Assembly (NCBI RefSeq): GCF_902497745.1
Contig: NZ_CABVHJ010000005.1
Span: forward strand, 310,001-374,000
Direction of reading: 5' to 3'
From: Pseudomonas fluorescens
GTDB taxonomy: Bacteria; Pseudomonadota; Gammaproteobacteria; Pseudomonadales; Pseudomonadaceae
DNA length: 64,000 nt
The notes under the pieces are model-generated. The model searched no databases, was not told the origin of the DNA, and worked only from the letters and a program-made list of their open reading frames with translations. The position numbers and the translations under genes are program-made. Below are positions 55,038 through 62,842 of this stretch, piece after piece. Within the stretch, counting starts at the first letter, position 1, and every line of letters begins with the position of its first letter.

Positions 55038-55619
55038 ATGTCGTGGATGCCACCTCAGCATGACCTGCTGTCGCCGATCACCGGTGATGACGGTTCGCAG
55101 ATCGAAACGATCCAGCTCAAACCGTTGTTCTACGCCGCGCAAAAAGAAGCGCTGGAACGCGCCGGCGATGATGAAGACGATCAGTTCTTCGAACTGGCGC
55201 TGCTCGCCACCGGCCTGTCGGTCAAGGAACTCGACCAGCTCAAGCGCCCGGACTACGTGAGCATCGCCCAATACGTGCACGAGATGTCGACCCGTCCGGC
55301 GTCGTACTTTCTGGAGCAGGTCGAAGACGCGGAAAAATCCGCTGATCCCGATCAGGTGCAACTGCTGCAACCGCTCGCCGTGACCGGCCGCACCGTGACC
55401 TCGCTGAGCCTGGAAATGCCCGTGCTGCGCGCGACCAAAGTGATGAAGAAACTGAAAACGGCCAAGGAACGCGCCGAATTCATCACCGCCCATTGCACCG
55501 GCCTGATGATCCCCGATCTGGCCCTGATGAGCGTCCCGGACTGGACGCAATTGCAGGTGCGCATCGACGATTTTTTAAACCAGCCGGCGGCCTACTTTCG
55601 GAACGCGACATCGAAGTAA
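55038..55619 (+). CDS. Tail assembly chaperone E-like, zero-frame product
   Basis: The 193-aa protein begins MSWMPPQHDLLSPITGDDG and consists of two related halves, each with the tail-assembly-chaperone pattern (SIETIQLKPL-type strand, then a helix pair ending in LALLATGLSVKEL; second half TVTSLSLEMPVLRATKVMKK). Such proteins bind the tape measure during tail assembly. The last 13 codons lie after a T TTA AAC heptamer at 55574-55580; a -1 shift there gives a longer protein (see the next entry). It lies in the R-pyocin position between tube and tape measure. Confidence 0.85.
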   Translation: MSWMPPQHDLLSPITGDDGSQIETIQLKPLFYAAQKEALERAGDDEDDQFFELALLATGLSVKELDQLKRPDYVSIAQYVHEMSTRPASYFLEQVEDAEKSADPDQVQLLQPLAVTGRTVTSLSLEMPVLRATKVMKKLKTAKERAEFITAHCTGLMIPDLALMSVPDWTQLQVRIDDFLNQPAAYFRNATSK

Positions 55620-55741
55620 TCCTCGATATCGTCCCGCTCATTTACCCGGTAAGTGAAGCGGAAATTCTCGAATGGGACGCCGAAAAGGCGTTGCGCCGCT
55701 ACGACATAGCGATCACTCGCCTTGGCGTGAAACAGGAGTAG
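55038..55741 (+). CDS. Tail assembly chaperone E/E' fusion made by -1 frameshift
   Basis: The heptamer T TTA AAC (55574-55580) lies in frame with codons TTA-AAC at 55575-55580. Slipping back one base after AAC continues as PAGGLLSERDIEVILDIVPL, then IYPVSEAEILEWDAEKALRR, and ends at 55741, 7 bp before the tape measure start at 55749. The extension overlaps the end of the zero-frame gene and has no credible start of its own. Programmed -1 frameshifting at this locus is a conserved feature of long-tailed phages, including P2 E/E'. The ratio of products is unknown. Confidence 0.8.
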
Positions 55742-55748
55742 AGCGGCA

Positions 55749-57974
55749 ATGGCAGAGAGCAAATATGCGCTCACATACGCCGGTGAGAGCGGCAATACAA
55801 CGGACGGATCTACGCTACCCGACAACCTCGGCAAACCGCTGCAGGATTTGAGTCTGACGCTAGCGTTGGCAAGCTTGGATATTCGTTTGCTGACTCAGGA
55901 GCAGATCAAGCTGCGCGAACTGTTGGTGAGCCAGCAATCGCTTTTCAAGGTTGTGGCGGCAGCCCCTGCTGCCAATAGTGAGCCGAAGTCAAAGCTCAAG
56001 GCAGAGGTCGAGCAGCGCTCACCGCCTAAAGCCATGCAAGCGACGATGGCACAGCAGACCTCTTTGTCTGAACTCAATCGAGTGCTGAAACTGGACAAGG
56101 ATCAACTTCAGGCGCTTTCACAAGAAACCCTGAGGATGACCAGCGAGAAACAGGTTGCTCCCAGTGGCGCCACCGGCGTGGATCTGCTGCAGGTGCAACT
56201 GGCTGCGGCCAAGTCGGGGGTAGGTGAAGGCCTTCAACCCGAGCTTAAAGTTGCCGCCTTGACCGATTTCGCCCGCGATGCGGCGATCAACGCCTCGGCG
56301 TTCGGCGTTGATGTGAAATCAGCCAGCGAGATGATGCTGGCTTGGCAATCAGCGATGAATCTTGATCGCGGTAAAAGCCAAAGCCTGGCCGATGCGACCA
56401 ATTATCTGGGGCACAGCACGCTGGACGCGACATCGGCGGACATCGGCTCAGTTGTACAGAATGTTGGTGAAAAAGCCGTCGCCGGCGGACTCACGCCGGA
56501 GCAGGTCGCGGCATTGGCCGCAGCGTTTTTGAACAGCGGTGTTGAAAAGTCCGCAGCGGGAGCCGGGCTCAACAGTCTGATGACGGTGCTTGCCAAGGCC
56601 GACACAGCCACGGATGAGCAGCGCACTGCCTGGGCTTCGCTTGGCAATGGACTGGGGCCGGAGGCAGTCGCCACAGGCATGAAGACCGATGCGTCGGCGA
56701 CCATCATCAAGGTCATGGAAGCCCTCAAGGACAAGAAGCCCGAGGAGAAGGAGGCTTTGACCAAGACCCTCTTCAGTGGCAACGACGCCATTCTCAAGTT
56801 GCTGAAAAAACCTGAGGACGTGACTAAGGCGTTCGGTCTGCTGACTGCGCCGAATCCGCAAGCCCCGTCGAAGCTCGATTACGCCGGCTCAGTCAGCAAA
56901 GACGCTGAGCAATTGGGGGGCACCTCGCAAGGGCGCGTCAATGCGCTGGACGCGAGTGTCACACGGTTGTTTACAGCCGCTGGCGGTGCATTCACCAATG
57001 CGTTCGATGATGTGGTGGTCTCTCTGGATACTGTCGCCAGTGGCATGGCCCGCTTTGCCGAGGAACAGCCTAGGGCGACGGCGGCCCTGCTCACGCTGGG
57101 TGGCGTTATTGCCTTGTCCCGGGGCGCGCAAATCAAAGCTGCCACGACCTCGGTCATTCGCGGTGCGGCGACAAAATTGCTGACGACGGCAGGCGCCGGT
57201 CCTCTTATCGATGTTCTGGATCAGCCTGCCATCGCTGGCGACACCGGCAAGCCCGACAAACCCGACAAGTCCGACAAACCCGACAAGCCTGAAAAAACTG
57301 ACAAACCCGAAAAAACCGGCAAGCCCAAAAAGCGCCAAAACCCGGCCAAACCCAAAGCCTCCGTCAACCCACCATCTGTCGAGCCGCTAGCGCCTGAGCA
57401 ACCACGCCCGACATTGCGTAGCCGTTTCACCGACGCCAAAGCCTTGGCCAAGGGATTCAGCAAAACCAATGCACTGCTGACCGTGGCCACCGCGGCTCCC
57501 GACGTGTTGAAGGGGCTGGAGGAAGGCGATAACAAACTGGTCGGCGGTGCGCTGGGTTCAGCCGGCGGCAGTCTGGCCGGTGGTTATGCCGGTGCGGTTG
57601 CCGGCGCGATGATCGGCAGTTTCATTCCCGTCATCGGCACGGCCATCGGCGGCGTGGTGGGTGGCATCGTCGGCAGCACGATGGGCAGCATGGGCGGTTC
57701 GTGGCTGGGTGAAAAACTGGCGCCAGCCTCCGACAAACTTGCCCCGCCGGCAGAGGTCGCCAAAGAACTGCCGAGCGCGCAGACGCAAAACCAGCAGGTG
57801 AGCTTTTCACCGTTGATCCAGGTCACCTGTCCGGCTCCGGACACGGCTGAACAAATCCGCACGATCATCGGGCAGCAACTGAGTGGACAATTCCACGGCC
57901 AGTTCCTGCCGCTGTTGACCAATAACCCGCTCGGCACCCGCCGTGACGCAGCCCTGACCGATGGAGCGGCCTGA
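55749..57974 (+). CDS. Tape measure protein of tailocin module 1
   Basis: The 741-aa protein sets tail length. It begins MAESKYALTYAGESGNTTDG and has a long helical N-terminal half (residues about 40-150 and 155-480). A lysine/proline/aspartate-rich low-complexity linker follows (about 501-540: repeats of KPDKPDK and KPEKTDK), and then a glycine-rich hydrophobic region (about 597-657; GGALGSAGGSLAGGYAGAVA). The short C-terminal tail ends near DGAA. At 741 aa it is consistent with a tail of moderate length. It shares one base with gpU. Confidence 0.9.
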   Translation: MAESKYALTYAGESGNTTDGSTLPDNLGKPLQDLSLTLALASLDIRLLTQEQIKLRELLVSQQSLFKVVAAAPAANSEPKSKLKAEVEQRSPPKAMQATMAQQTSLSELNRVLKLDKDQLQALSQETLRMTSEKQVAPSGATGVDLLQVQLAAAKSGVGEGLQPELKVAALTDFARDAAINASAFGVDVKSASEMMLAWQSAMNLDRGKSQSLADATNYLGHSTLDATSADIGSVVQNVGEKAVAGGLTPEQVAALAAAFLNSGVEKSAAGAGLNSLMTVLAKADTATDEQRTAWASLGNGLGPEAVATGMKTDASATIIKVMEALKDKKPEEKEALTKTLFSGNDAILKLLKKPEDVTKAFGLLTAPNPQAPSKLDYAGSVSKDAEQLGGTSQGRVNALDASVTRLFTAAGGAFTNAFDDVVVSLDTVASGMARFAEEQPRATAALLTLGGVIALSRGAQIKAATTSVIRGAATKLLTTAGAGPLIDVLDQPAIAGDTGKPDKPDKSDKPDKPEKTDKPEKTGKPKKRQNPAKPKASVNPPSVEPLAPEQPRPTLRSRFTDAKALAKGFSKTNALLTVATAAPDVLKGLEEGDNKLVGGALGSAGGSLAGGYAGAVAGAMIGSFIPVIGTAIGGVVGGIVGSTMGSMGGSWLGEKLAPASDKLAPPAEVAKELPSAQTQNQQVSFSPLIQVTCPAPDTAEQIRTIIGQQLSGQFHGQFLPLLTNNPLGTRRDAALTDGAA

Positions 57975-58357
57975 TGAAACAACAAATGGCACTAGGCAGC
58001 TTCATCTTCGGCCTCTCGCGCCAATTTGCGTACCACTCGCTGTTGCGCAAGTCCGATGGCGGCTGGACCGAAATACAGATCCTCACCAGCAAACCGAAAT
58101 CCAGCCAGACCGGCCAAAAACCGGAAACCCTGACCATTACCGGCAAGTCGATGTACGCCGTGGCCATGGATCGGCTCGATGAATTACGCGCCTTGCAGGC
58201 GCTGCGTATCCCGCTGCCATTGATTGACGGGATTGGTCGCAATTGGGGGCTGTGGCGGATCAACAGCGTTCAGGAAACCCAGACCCAGATCATCGATGAC
58301 GGTACGGCGATGGTGGTTGACTGGGTCATCGAATTGGCGGAGTTCAACAATGCGTAA
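57974..58357 (+). CDS. Tail protein, P2 gpU-like
   Basis: The 127-aa protein has the gpU pattern: MALGSFIFGLSRQFAYHSL at the N-terminus (after MKQQ), ETLTITGKSMYAVAMDRLDE in the middle, and GRNWGLWRINSVQETQT. In P2, gpU caps or stabilises the tail end. Its stop overlaps the gpX start by 8 bp. Confidence 0.88.
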   Translation: MKQQMALGSFIFGLSRQFAYHSLLRKSDGGWTEIQILTSKPKSSQTGQKPETLTITGKSMYAVAMDRLDELRALQALRIPLPLIDGIGRNWGLWRINSVQETQTQIIDDGTAMVVDWVIELAEFNNA

Positions 58358-58562
58358 GGTACGAAGCGTGGCCGGTGATTCGGTGAATCTGCTGCTCTAC
58401 CGCGAAACCGGGCGCAGTGACGATGCCGCTGAAGAAGCCCTGTGGAAACTCAATCCGACCCTGGCCGAACACGGCCCGGTTCTGCCCGCTGGCATCTGGG
58501 TCGTGCTGCCTGAACTCGACAGCAAACCCGCCGCGATCAAAGCGCTCACGGCCTGGGATTAA
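58350..58562 (+). CDS. Tail protein, P2 gpX-like (LysM-type)
   Basis: The 70-aa protein starts at the ATG at 58350 inside the end of gpU. It is a short LysM-like domain (GDSVNLLLYRETGRSDDAAE, then VLPAGIWVVLPEL), the Phage_tail_X type. In P2-like phages this protein is part of the baseplate hub near gpD. Nine bp separate it from gpD. Confidence 0.85.
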   Translation: MRKVRSVAGDSVNLLLYRETGRSDDAAEEALWKLNPTLAEHGPVLPAGIWVVLPELDSKPAAIKALTAWD

Positions 58563-58571
58563 GGAGGTTGT

Positions 58572-59603
58572 ATGGCATTGGGTTTTACCCCGGTCGTGCA
58601 GATTTATGGCGCAAACGCGGATCTTCTCAACCAGCGTCTGATCAGTTGGGAGCACATTGATGCCGCCGGTATCGAGTCGGATCAACTGACCCTGACCATT
58701 GATCTGGAGGGCCTCGAAGGGCTGCCAAATCTGGGCGGGAAAATCGGCCTGCTGGTGGGTTACCTGGAAATGGAGGAGATGGTCGACAAGGGCCAGTTCA
58801 AAGTCACTCGCCTGACGCCGACGCTGTTTCCGTTTCGCCTGACCCTGGTGGCCACGGCAGCGCCGTTCAGCAAGGATGACGAGACCGGTTTCAAACAGCG
58901 CCGCACCGCCAGTCATGGACCGACGACGCTCGGTCAATTGTTTAGCAAGCTGGTGTCGCAGCACGGTTTTTCATCGCGTGTCGCTGCGGACGTGTCGATG
59001 ATCAAAATCGCCCACGTCGACCAGTCCAATGAAACCGACATGGGCTTTCTGACGCGGTTGGCGAAGAAGTACAACCTGGTCGCCAAACCTTATGGCGATG
59101 CATATGTGCTGGCGCGACCCGGTCAGATCAAATCAATTTCGGGGCAGAAACTGCAGGATGTGACGTTGTCGGTCACCCACAACAATCGTCCCGGCGATCA
59201 GGCTTTCATCAGCGCCACGCTGGAAGAGGCCGCCCGCGAACAGGCCAAGGGCTGCAAGACCTGTTTTGTCGATGCTGTTACAGGCGTTTTGCACTGGGTC
59301 GAAACGGGACTTGCGCCGTTCAAGACCATCCGCCAGAAGCAACCCAATGAAGCGGACGCCATCGCCGTTGGCGAGGGCGAAGTGCGCAAAATGCTCCGGC
59401 AAAAGTACAAGGTGAAGATCACTTGCCCAGGCGATCCGCGACTGGCCGCTGAAGGCCTGGTACTGCTTGATGACACCTGGCCGGACTTCATGCGCGGGCG
59501 CTGGTCGATCGACAAGGTCACCGCCAGTGGCAATCGCGAGAACAGCTATCGCTGCCTGATCGATGCCAGCGGCCTCGATCCAAAGGCTGAATCCAAAGAC
59601 TGA
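58572..59603 (+). CDS. Tail hub protein, P2 gpD-like
   Basis: The 343-aa protein is of the gpD/late-control family and forms the trimeric hub connecting tube and spike. Recognisable parts are the N-terminal VQIYGANADLLNQRLISWEH, then HGPTTLGQLFSKLVSQHGFSS, MIKIAHVDQSNETDMGFLTR and RLAKKYNLVAKPYGDAYVLA. The start follows GGAGG 8 bp upstream. It closes the first tailocin set. In R-pyocins a lysis enzyme gene follows at this point; here a REP doublet and the second module follow. Confidence 0.9.
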   Translation: MALGFTPVVQIYGANADLLNQRLISWEHIDAAGIESDQLTLTIDLEGLEGLPNLGGKIGLLVGYLEMEEMVDKGQFKVTRLTPTLFPFRLTLVATAAPFSKDDETGFKQRRTASHGPTTLGQLFSKLVSQHGFSSRVAADVSMIKIAHVDQSNETDMGFLTRLAKKYNLVAKPYGDAYVLARPGQIKSISGQKLQDVTLSVTHNNRPGDQAFISATLEEAAREQAKGCKTCFVDAVTGVLHWVETGLAPFKTIRQKQPNEADAIAVGEGEVRKMLRQKYKVKITCPGDPRLAAEGLVLLDDTWPDFMRGRWSIDKVTASGNRENSYRCLIDASGLDPKAESKD

Positions 59604-59616
59604 CGACACAACTCCC

Positions 59617-59707
59617 TGTGGGAGCGAGCCTGCTCGCGAAGAGGCCGGAACATCCCAGCATTGAAAGCGACTGACACACCGCTTTCGCGAGCAGGCTCGC
59701 TCCCACA
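59617..59707. repeat. REP doublet at the junction of the two tailocin modules
   Basis: Inverted 24-nt copies at 59617-59640 and 59684-59707 (TGTGGGAGCGAGCCTGCTCG type) fill nearly the whole gap between the gpD-like gene and the next module. This is the third doublet of the same family in the window. Confidence 0.88.
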
Positions 59708-59746
59708 TTGGGTCCTGCGCAATTCTCATCATTCTGGAACACCTCC

Positions 59747-60331
59747 ATGAAGATCACCCCGATCCTCACGCAGCTGCGTGGGCAATGCCCTGGCCTTGCC
59801 AATCATATTTCGGTGGGTGTCGATCTGGCGCTGCTACAAGGCAATGCCGATCTGCCGACACCCTCGGCCCATGTGCTGCCACTGGCCGACTTGGCGAGTG
59901 AAAGCACCACCCAAAACCTCACCACCCAACCGATCCGCGACCGCTTCGAAATCGTCCTGGCACTTGACGCCACCGACGCTACAAAAGCGCTGGATCTGTT
60001 GCACGACCTGCGTGCCGAACTGTGGCGCGCGCTGGTCGGTTTCAAGCCCGATTCCGACTACAGCGCCATCGTCTATGACGGCGGCGAGATGGTCTCGATC
60101 GACAGCAGCCGCGCCTTTTACCGGCTGCGCTTTTTTGCCGAGTTCCAGCTCGGCCGCAATCTGCCAAGTCAGCCTGCGGAGAGTTGGCACGAACGCGAAC
60201 TGGACGGTTTGTCGTCCTTTACCGGGGCCACCGTGCGGGTCGATGCGATCGATCCGGCCGACCCCAACCTGAAACGCCCGGGCCCTGATGGGCGCGTGGA
60301 AATGACTTTCTCTGCAGAGGTAACCCCATGA
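59747..60331 (+). CDS. Mu gp37-like tail terminator protein of tailocin module 2
   Basis: The 194-aa protein (MKITPILTQLRGQCPGLANH) starts at the ATG at 59747; no strong ribosome site precedes it. It is a small globular protein with a mid-region FEIVLALDATDATKALDLLH and a late FYRLRFFAEFQLGRNLPSQP. Its position two genes before the sheath fits the gp37 (tail terminator) slot of Mu-like and SfV-like phages. It overlaps the next gene by 4 bp. The function is inferred from order and family resemblance. Confidence 0.72.
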   Translation: MKITPILTQLRGQCPGLANHISVGVDLALLQGNADLPTPSAHVLPLADLASESTTQNLTTQPIRDRFEIVLALDATDATKALDLLHDLRAELWRALVGFKPDSDYSAIVYDGGEMVSIDSSRAFYRLRFFAEFQLGRNLPSQPAESWHERELDGLSSFTGATVRVDAIDPADPNLKRPGPDGRVEMTFSAEVTP

Positions 60332-60507
60332 GCAATCGCATCACCGTACTGCCGGCCGCTGGCCGCGTCGTACCTGACCCGGAGGCCGGCGATCTGCTGC
60401 CGCTGGAAGGCCGTGAAGTGCTGGACAGCGCCTGGTGGCGCCGACGTCTGGCCGACGGCGATATCACCCTCAAAACCGCACCAGCCAAACAAAAGGGAGC
60501 CAAATAA
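60328..60507 (+). CDS. Small DUF2635-like protein of tailocin module 2
   Basis: The 59-aa protein begins MSNRITVLPAAGRVVPDPEA and has the DUF2635 pattern (VxPxxGxxVPDPxxG...LPxxGxxV, then a WWRRRLADGDITL segment) and a basic tail (KQKGAK). The start overlaps the upstream stop (ATGA) and the stop shares one base with the sheath start. In Mu-like phages a protein of this kind (gp38) precedes the sheath. Its role is not known. Confidence 0.78.
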   Translation: MSNRITVLPAAGRVVPDPEAGDLLPLEGREVLDSAWWRRRLADGDITLKTAPAKQKGAK

Positions 60508-62003
60508 TGGCGATCGGATTCAGCAACATCCCCGCGGACATTCGTGTACCGCTGTTCTATGCCGAAATGGACAACTCGGCCGCCAATAGCGCGAGTTCGA
60601 CCCTGCGTCGTTTGATCGTCGCTCAGGTCAACGACAACATCGCGCCGACCGAAGTCGGCAAACTGGTTTTGGTCTCCAGCGTTGCGCTGGCGAAAAGCAT
60701 CGGTGGCCAAGGCTCGATGCTCGCCTCGATGTACGAGACCTTCCGCAAGGCCGACCCGATCGGTGAGATCTGGTGCCTGCCGCTGCATAACACCGAAGGC
60801 GCGATCGCCAAAGGCGTGCTGACCCTGACCGGTACCGCCACTCAGGCTGGCGTGTTGAATCTGTATGTCGGCGGCGTGCGTGTGCAAGCCACCGTGGTCA
60901 ACGGTGCCACCGCTGCCCAAGCGGCCACCGCCCTGGCGCAGAAAATCAACGCCACCGCCGACCTGCCGGTCAGCGCTGCCGCTGCCGAAGGTGTGGTCAC
61001 CCTGAACGCCAAATGGACAGGCGACAGCGGCAACGACATCAGCCTGCAATTCAATCGCCTGGGCAAGAGCAATGGCGAAGACACCCCGGCCGGCCTGACC
61101 ACTGCAATCACTGCCATGACCGGCGGTGCCGGTGTGCCGGATCAGGTGGCGGCGATTGCCGCGCTGGGTGACGAGCCGTTCGAGTTTATCGCCCTGCCAT
61201 GGTCGGATCTGTCGACCCTCAATACCTGGCAAGCGGTCATGGATGACAGCACCGGTCGCTGGTCGTGGGCCAAGCAACTGTTCGGTCACGTATACAGCGC
61301 CAAACGCGGCACCGTCGGCACTTTGGTTGCGGCCGGTCAGGCACGCAACGATCAGCACATGACCATTCAGGCGCTGGAGCCGGGTGTTCCACAACCGTTC
61401 TGGGTACAAGCCGCGGCACTGGCTGCACGCACCGCCGTGTTCATCTCTGCCGATGCCAGCCGTCCAACCCAGAGTGGCAGCCTGCCGGGCGTTGATCCGG
61501 CACCGGCCAGTGAACGCTTCACCCTGACCGAGCGTCAGTCGCTGCTCAACTACGGCATTGCCACTGCGTACTACGAAGGCGGTTACGTGCGCATCCAGCG
61601 CTCGATCACCACTTACCAGAAAAACGCTTACGGTCAGGCCGACAACTCCTACCTGGACAGCGAAACCATGCACCAGTCGGCGTTCATCGTGCGCCGTCTG
61701 CAAAGCGTGATCACCAGCAAATACGGCCGCCACAAACTGGCTTCCGACGGCACCCGTTTCGGCGCCGGCCAGCCAATCGTCACCCCGGCGACCATTCGCG
61801 GTGAGCTGATCGCGCAGTACGCCAAGCTCGAACTGGAAGGCCACGTCGAGAACGCCGAGCTGTTCGCCGAGCACCTGATCGTCGAGCGCGACGTGCAGGA
61901 CCCGAGCCGTGTGAACGTGCTGTTCCCGCCGGATTACATCAACGGTCTGCGCGTGTTCGCACTGCTCAACCAATTCCGTCTGCAGTACGACGACGCGGCT
62001 TGA
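60507..62003 (+). CDS. Contractile tail sheath of tailocin module 2 (Mu gpL-like)
   Basis: The 498-aa sheath starts at the ATG at 60507 (MAIGFSNIPADIRVPLFYAE), which overlaps the preceding stop; in-frame codons before this are not sheath-like. It shows the Mu/SfV-type pattern: NSASSTLRRLIVAQVNDNIA, MLASMYETFRKADPIGEIWC, a central insertion domain with AAEGVVTLNAKWTGDSGNDI, and a C-terminal core TRFGAGQPIVTPATIRGELI. It is 110 aa longer than, and not similar by eye to, the sheath of module 1. A transcription-terminator-like hairpin follows. Confidence 0.92.
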   Translation: MAIGFSNIPADIRVPLFYAEMDNSAANSASSTLRRLIVAQVNDNIAPTEVGKLVLVSSVALAKSIGGQGSMLASMYETFRKADPIGEIWCLPLHNTEGAIAKGVLTLTGTATQAGVLNLYVGGVRVQATVVNGATAAQAATALAQKINATADLPVSAAAAEGVVTLNAKWTGDSGNDISLQFNRLGKSNGEDTPAGLTTAITAMTGGAGVPDQVAAIAALGDEPFEFIALPWSDLSTLNTWQAVMDDSTGRWSWAKQLFGHVYSAKRGTVGTLVAAGQARNDQHMTIQALEPGVPQPFWVQAAALAARTAVFISADASRPTQSGSLPGVDPAPASERFTLTERQSLLNYGIATAYYEGGYVRIQRSITTYQKNAYGQADNSYLDSETMHQSAFIVRRLQSVITSKYGRHKLASDGTRFGAGQPIVTPATIRGELIAQYAKLELEGHVENAELFAEHLIVERDVQDPSRVNVLFPPDYINGLRVFALLNQFRLQYDDAA

Positions 62004-62028
62004 TCCGCGCGTTTGACGGCAAGTTATC

Positions 62029-62052
62029 AGCCCACCTCGCGTGGGCTTTTTT
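62029..62052 (+). terminator. Terminator-like hairpin between sheath and tube of module 2
   Basis: AGCCCAC and GTGGGCT form a 7-bp stem around CTCGC, followed by six Ts, only 18 bp before the tube ATG at 62071. It looks like an intrinsic terminator inside the operon and may tune the sheath:tube ratio or require read-through. Confidence 0.7.
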
Positions 62053-62070
62053 ATGCAAGGGAGTAACACC

Positions 62071-62418
62071 ATGGGTCAACTGATTGCAGGCACCTGCTAC
62101 GTCAAAGTCGACGGCGCACAACTGACCATCAATGGCGGCTGCGAAGCCCCGCTGATGGCGGTCAAACGCGAAACCGTCGTACCCGGTTTCTACAAGGAAA
62201 CCGACATCGCGCCGTCGTTCAAAGTGACTGCGCTGCACACCGCCGACTTCCCGCTGAAGAAGCTGATCGAAGGCACCGACATCACCGTCACCTGCGAATT
62301 CAGCAACGGCAAAGTCTACGTGCTGGCCGGTGCCTATCTGGTTGAAGAGCCAGTTTCCAAGGGCGATGACGCCACCATCGAACTGAAATTCGAAGGCATC
62401 AAGGGGACCTGGCAATGA
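62071..62418 (+). CDS. Tail tube protein of tailocin module 2 (Mu gpM-like)
   Basis: The 115-aa protein starts at 62071 (MGQLIAGTCYVKVDGAQLTI), with AAGGGAG 9 bp upstream; earlier in-frame ATGs at 62041 and 62053 lie in or beside the hairpin. It matches the phage tail tube family of Mu-like phages: an N-terminal strand pair, VPGFYKETDIAPSFKVTALH, and a final TIELKFEGIKGTWQ. It overlaps the E-like gene by 4 bp. Confidence 0.9.
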   Translation: MGQLIAGTCYVKVDGAQLTINGGCEAPLMAVKRETVVPGFYKETDIAPSFKVTALHTADFPLKKLIEGTDITVTCEFSNGKVYVLAGAYLVEEPVSKGDDATIELKFEGIKGTWQ

Positions 62419-62711
62419 GCGGCGCCGTGAAGCTTCAGGTTGCGATCGAAGCTCACGGCGAGCCCCTGACCGAACTCGTCCTGCGCCGTCCGACGGTGCA
62501 GGAAGTGCGAGCGATCAAGGCGCTGCCGTACAAGATCGACAAGAGCGAAGAAGTCAGCCTCGACATGGACGTGGCGGCCAAATACATCGCCGTGTGCGCC
62601 GGCATTCCGCCGTCGTCGGTCAACCAGCTGGATCTGGCTGACCTCAATGCGCTGAGCTGGGCCGTTGCGAGTTTTTTCATGAGTGCGGCGTCGGCGCCAT
62701 CACCGACCTGA
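62415..62711 (+). CDS. Tail assembly chaperone of module 2 (E/gp41/gp14 family), zero-frame product
   Basis: The 98-aa protein (MSGAVKLQVAIEAHGEPLTE) shows the E/41/14 chaperone pattern: LVLRRPTVQEVRAIKALPYK, an IAVCAGIPPSSVNQLDLADL segment and a final helix LNALSWAVASFF. The T TTT TTC heptamer at 62672-62678 encodes the FF. Without slippage, translation continues 11 codons and stops at 62711. It overlaps the tube gene by 4 bp. Confidence 0.85.
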   Translation: MSGAVKLQVAIEAHGEPLTELVLRRPTVQEVRAIKALPYKIDKSEEVSLDMDVAAKYIAVCAGIPPSSVNQLDLADLNALSWAVASFFMSAASAPSPT

Positions 62712-62842
62712 TCGCCGTCGCCTATGACCTGGCCTGGTTCTGGAAGGTTGACCCCGAACAGATGATGGCCAGGCCACTGGATGTGCTCCGCGAATCGCTG
62801 GAGCACGCGCAACGGATCAATGCGATGCAGCAGGTGCAGTGA
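62415..62842 (+). CDS. Tail assembly chaperone E/E' fusion of module 2 made by -1 frameshift
   Basis: Slipping back one base after TTC at 62676-62678 reads HECGVGAITDLIAVAYDLAW, then FWKVDPEQMMARPLDVLRES and LEHAQRINAMQQVQ, and stops at 62842. The stop overlaps the tape measure start (TGATG). The extension has the small GpE-type helical pattern (YDLAWFW...MxxxxLxxxLE) of P2 E' proteins. The ribosomal frame supports -1 slippage, and the extension has no start of its own, so the fusion (about 142 aa) is the likely second product. Confidence 0.82.

Noticed and set aside
55493..55741. A separate small gene starting at 55493 between chaperone and tape measure
   Set aside because: The first part reads antisense-like basic residues and overlaps the chaperone; only the section after the slippery site resembles E', so a frameshift fusion is the better explanation.
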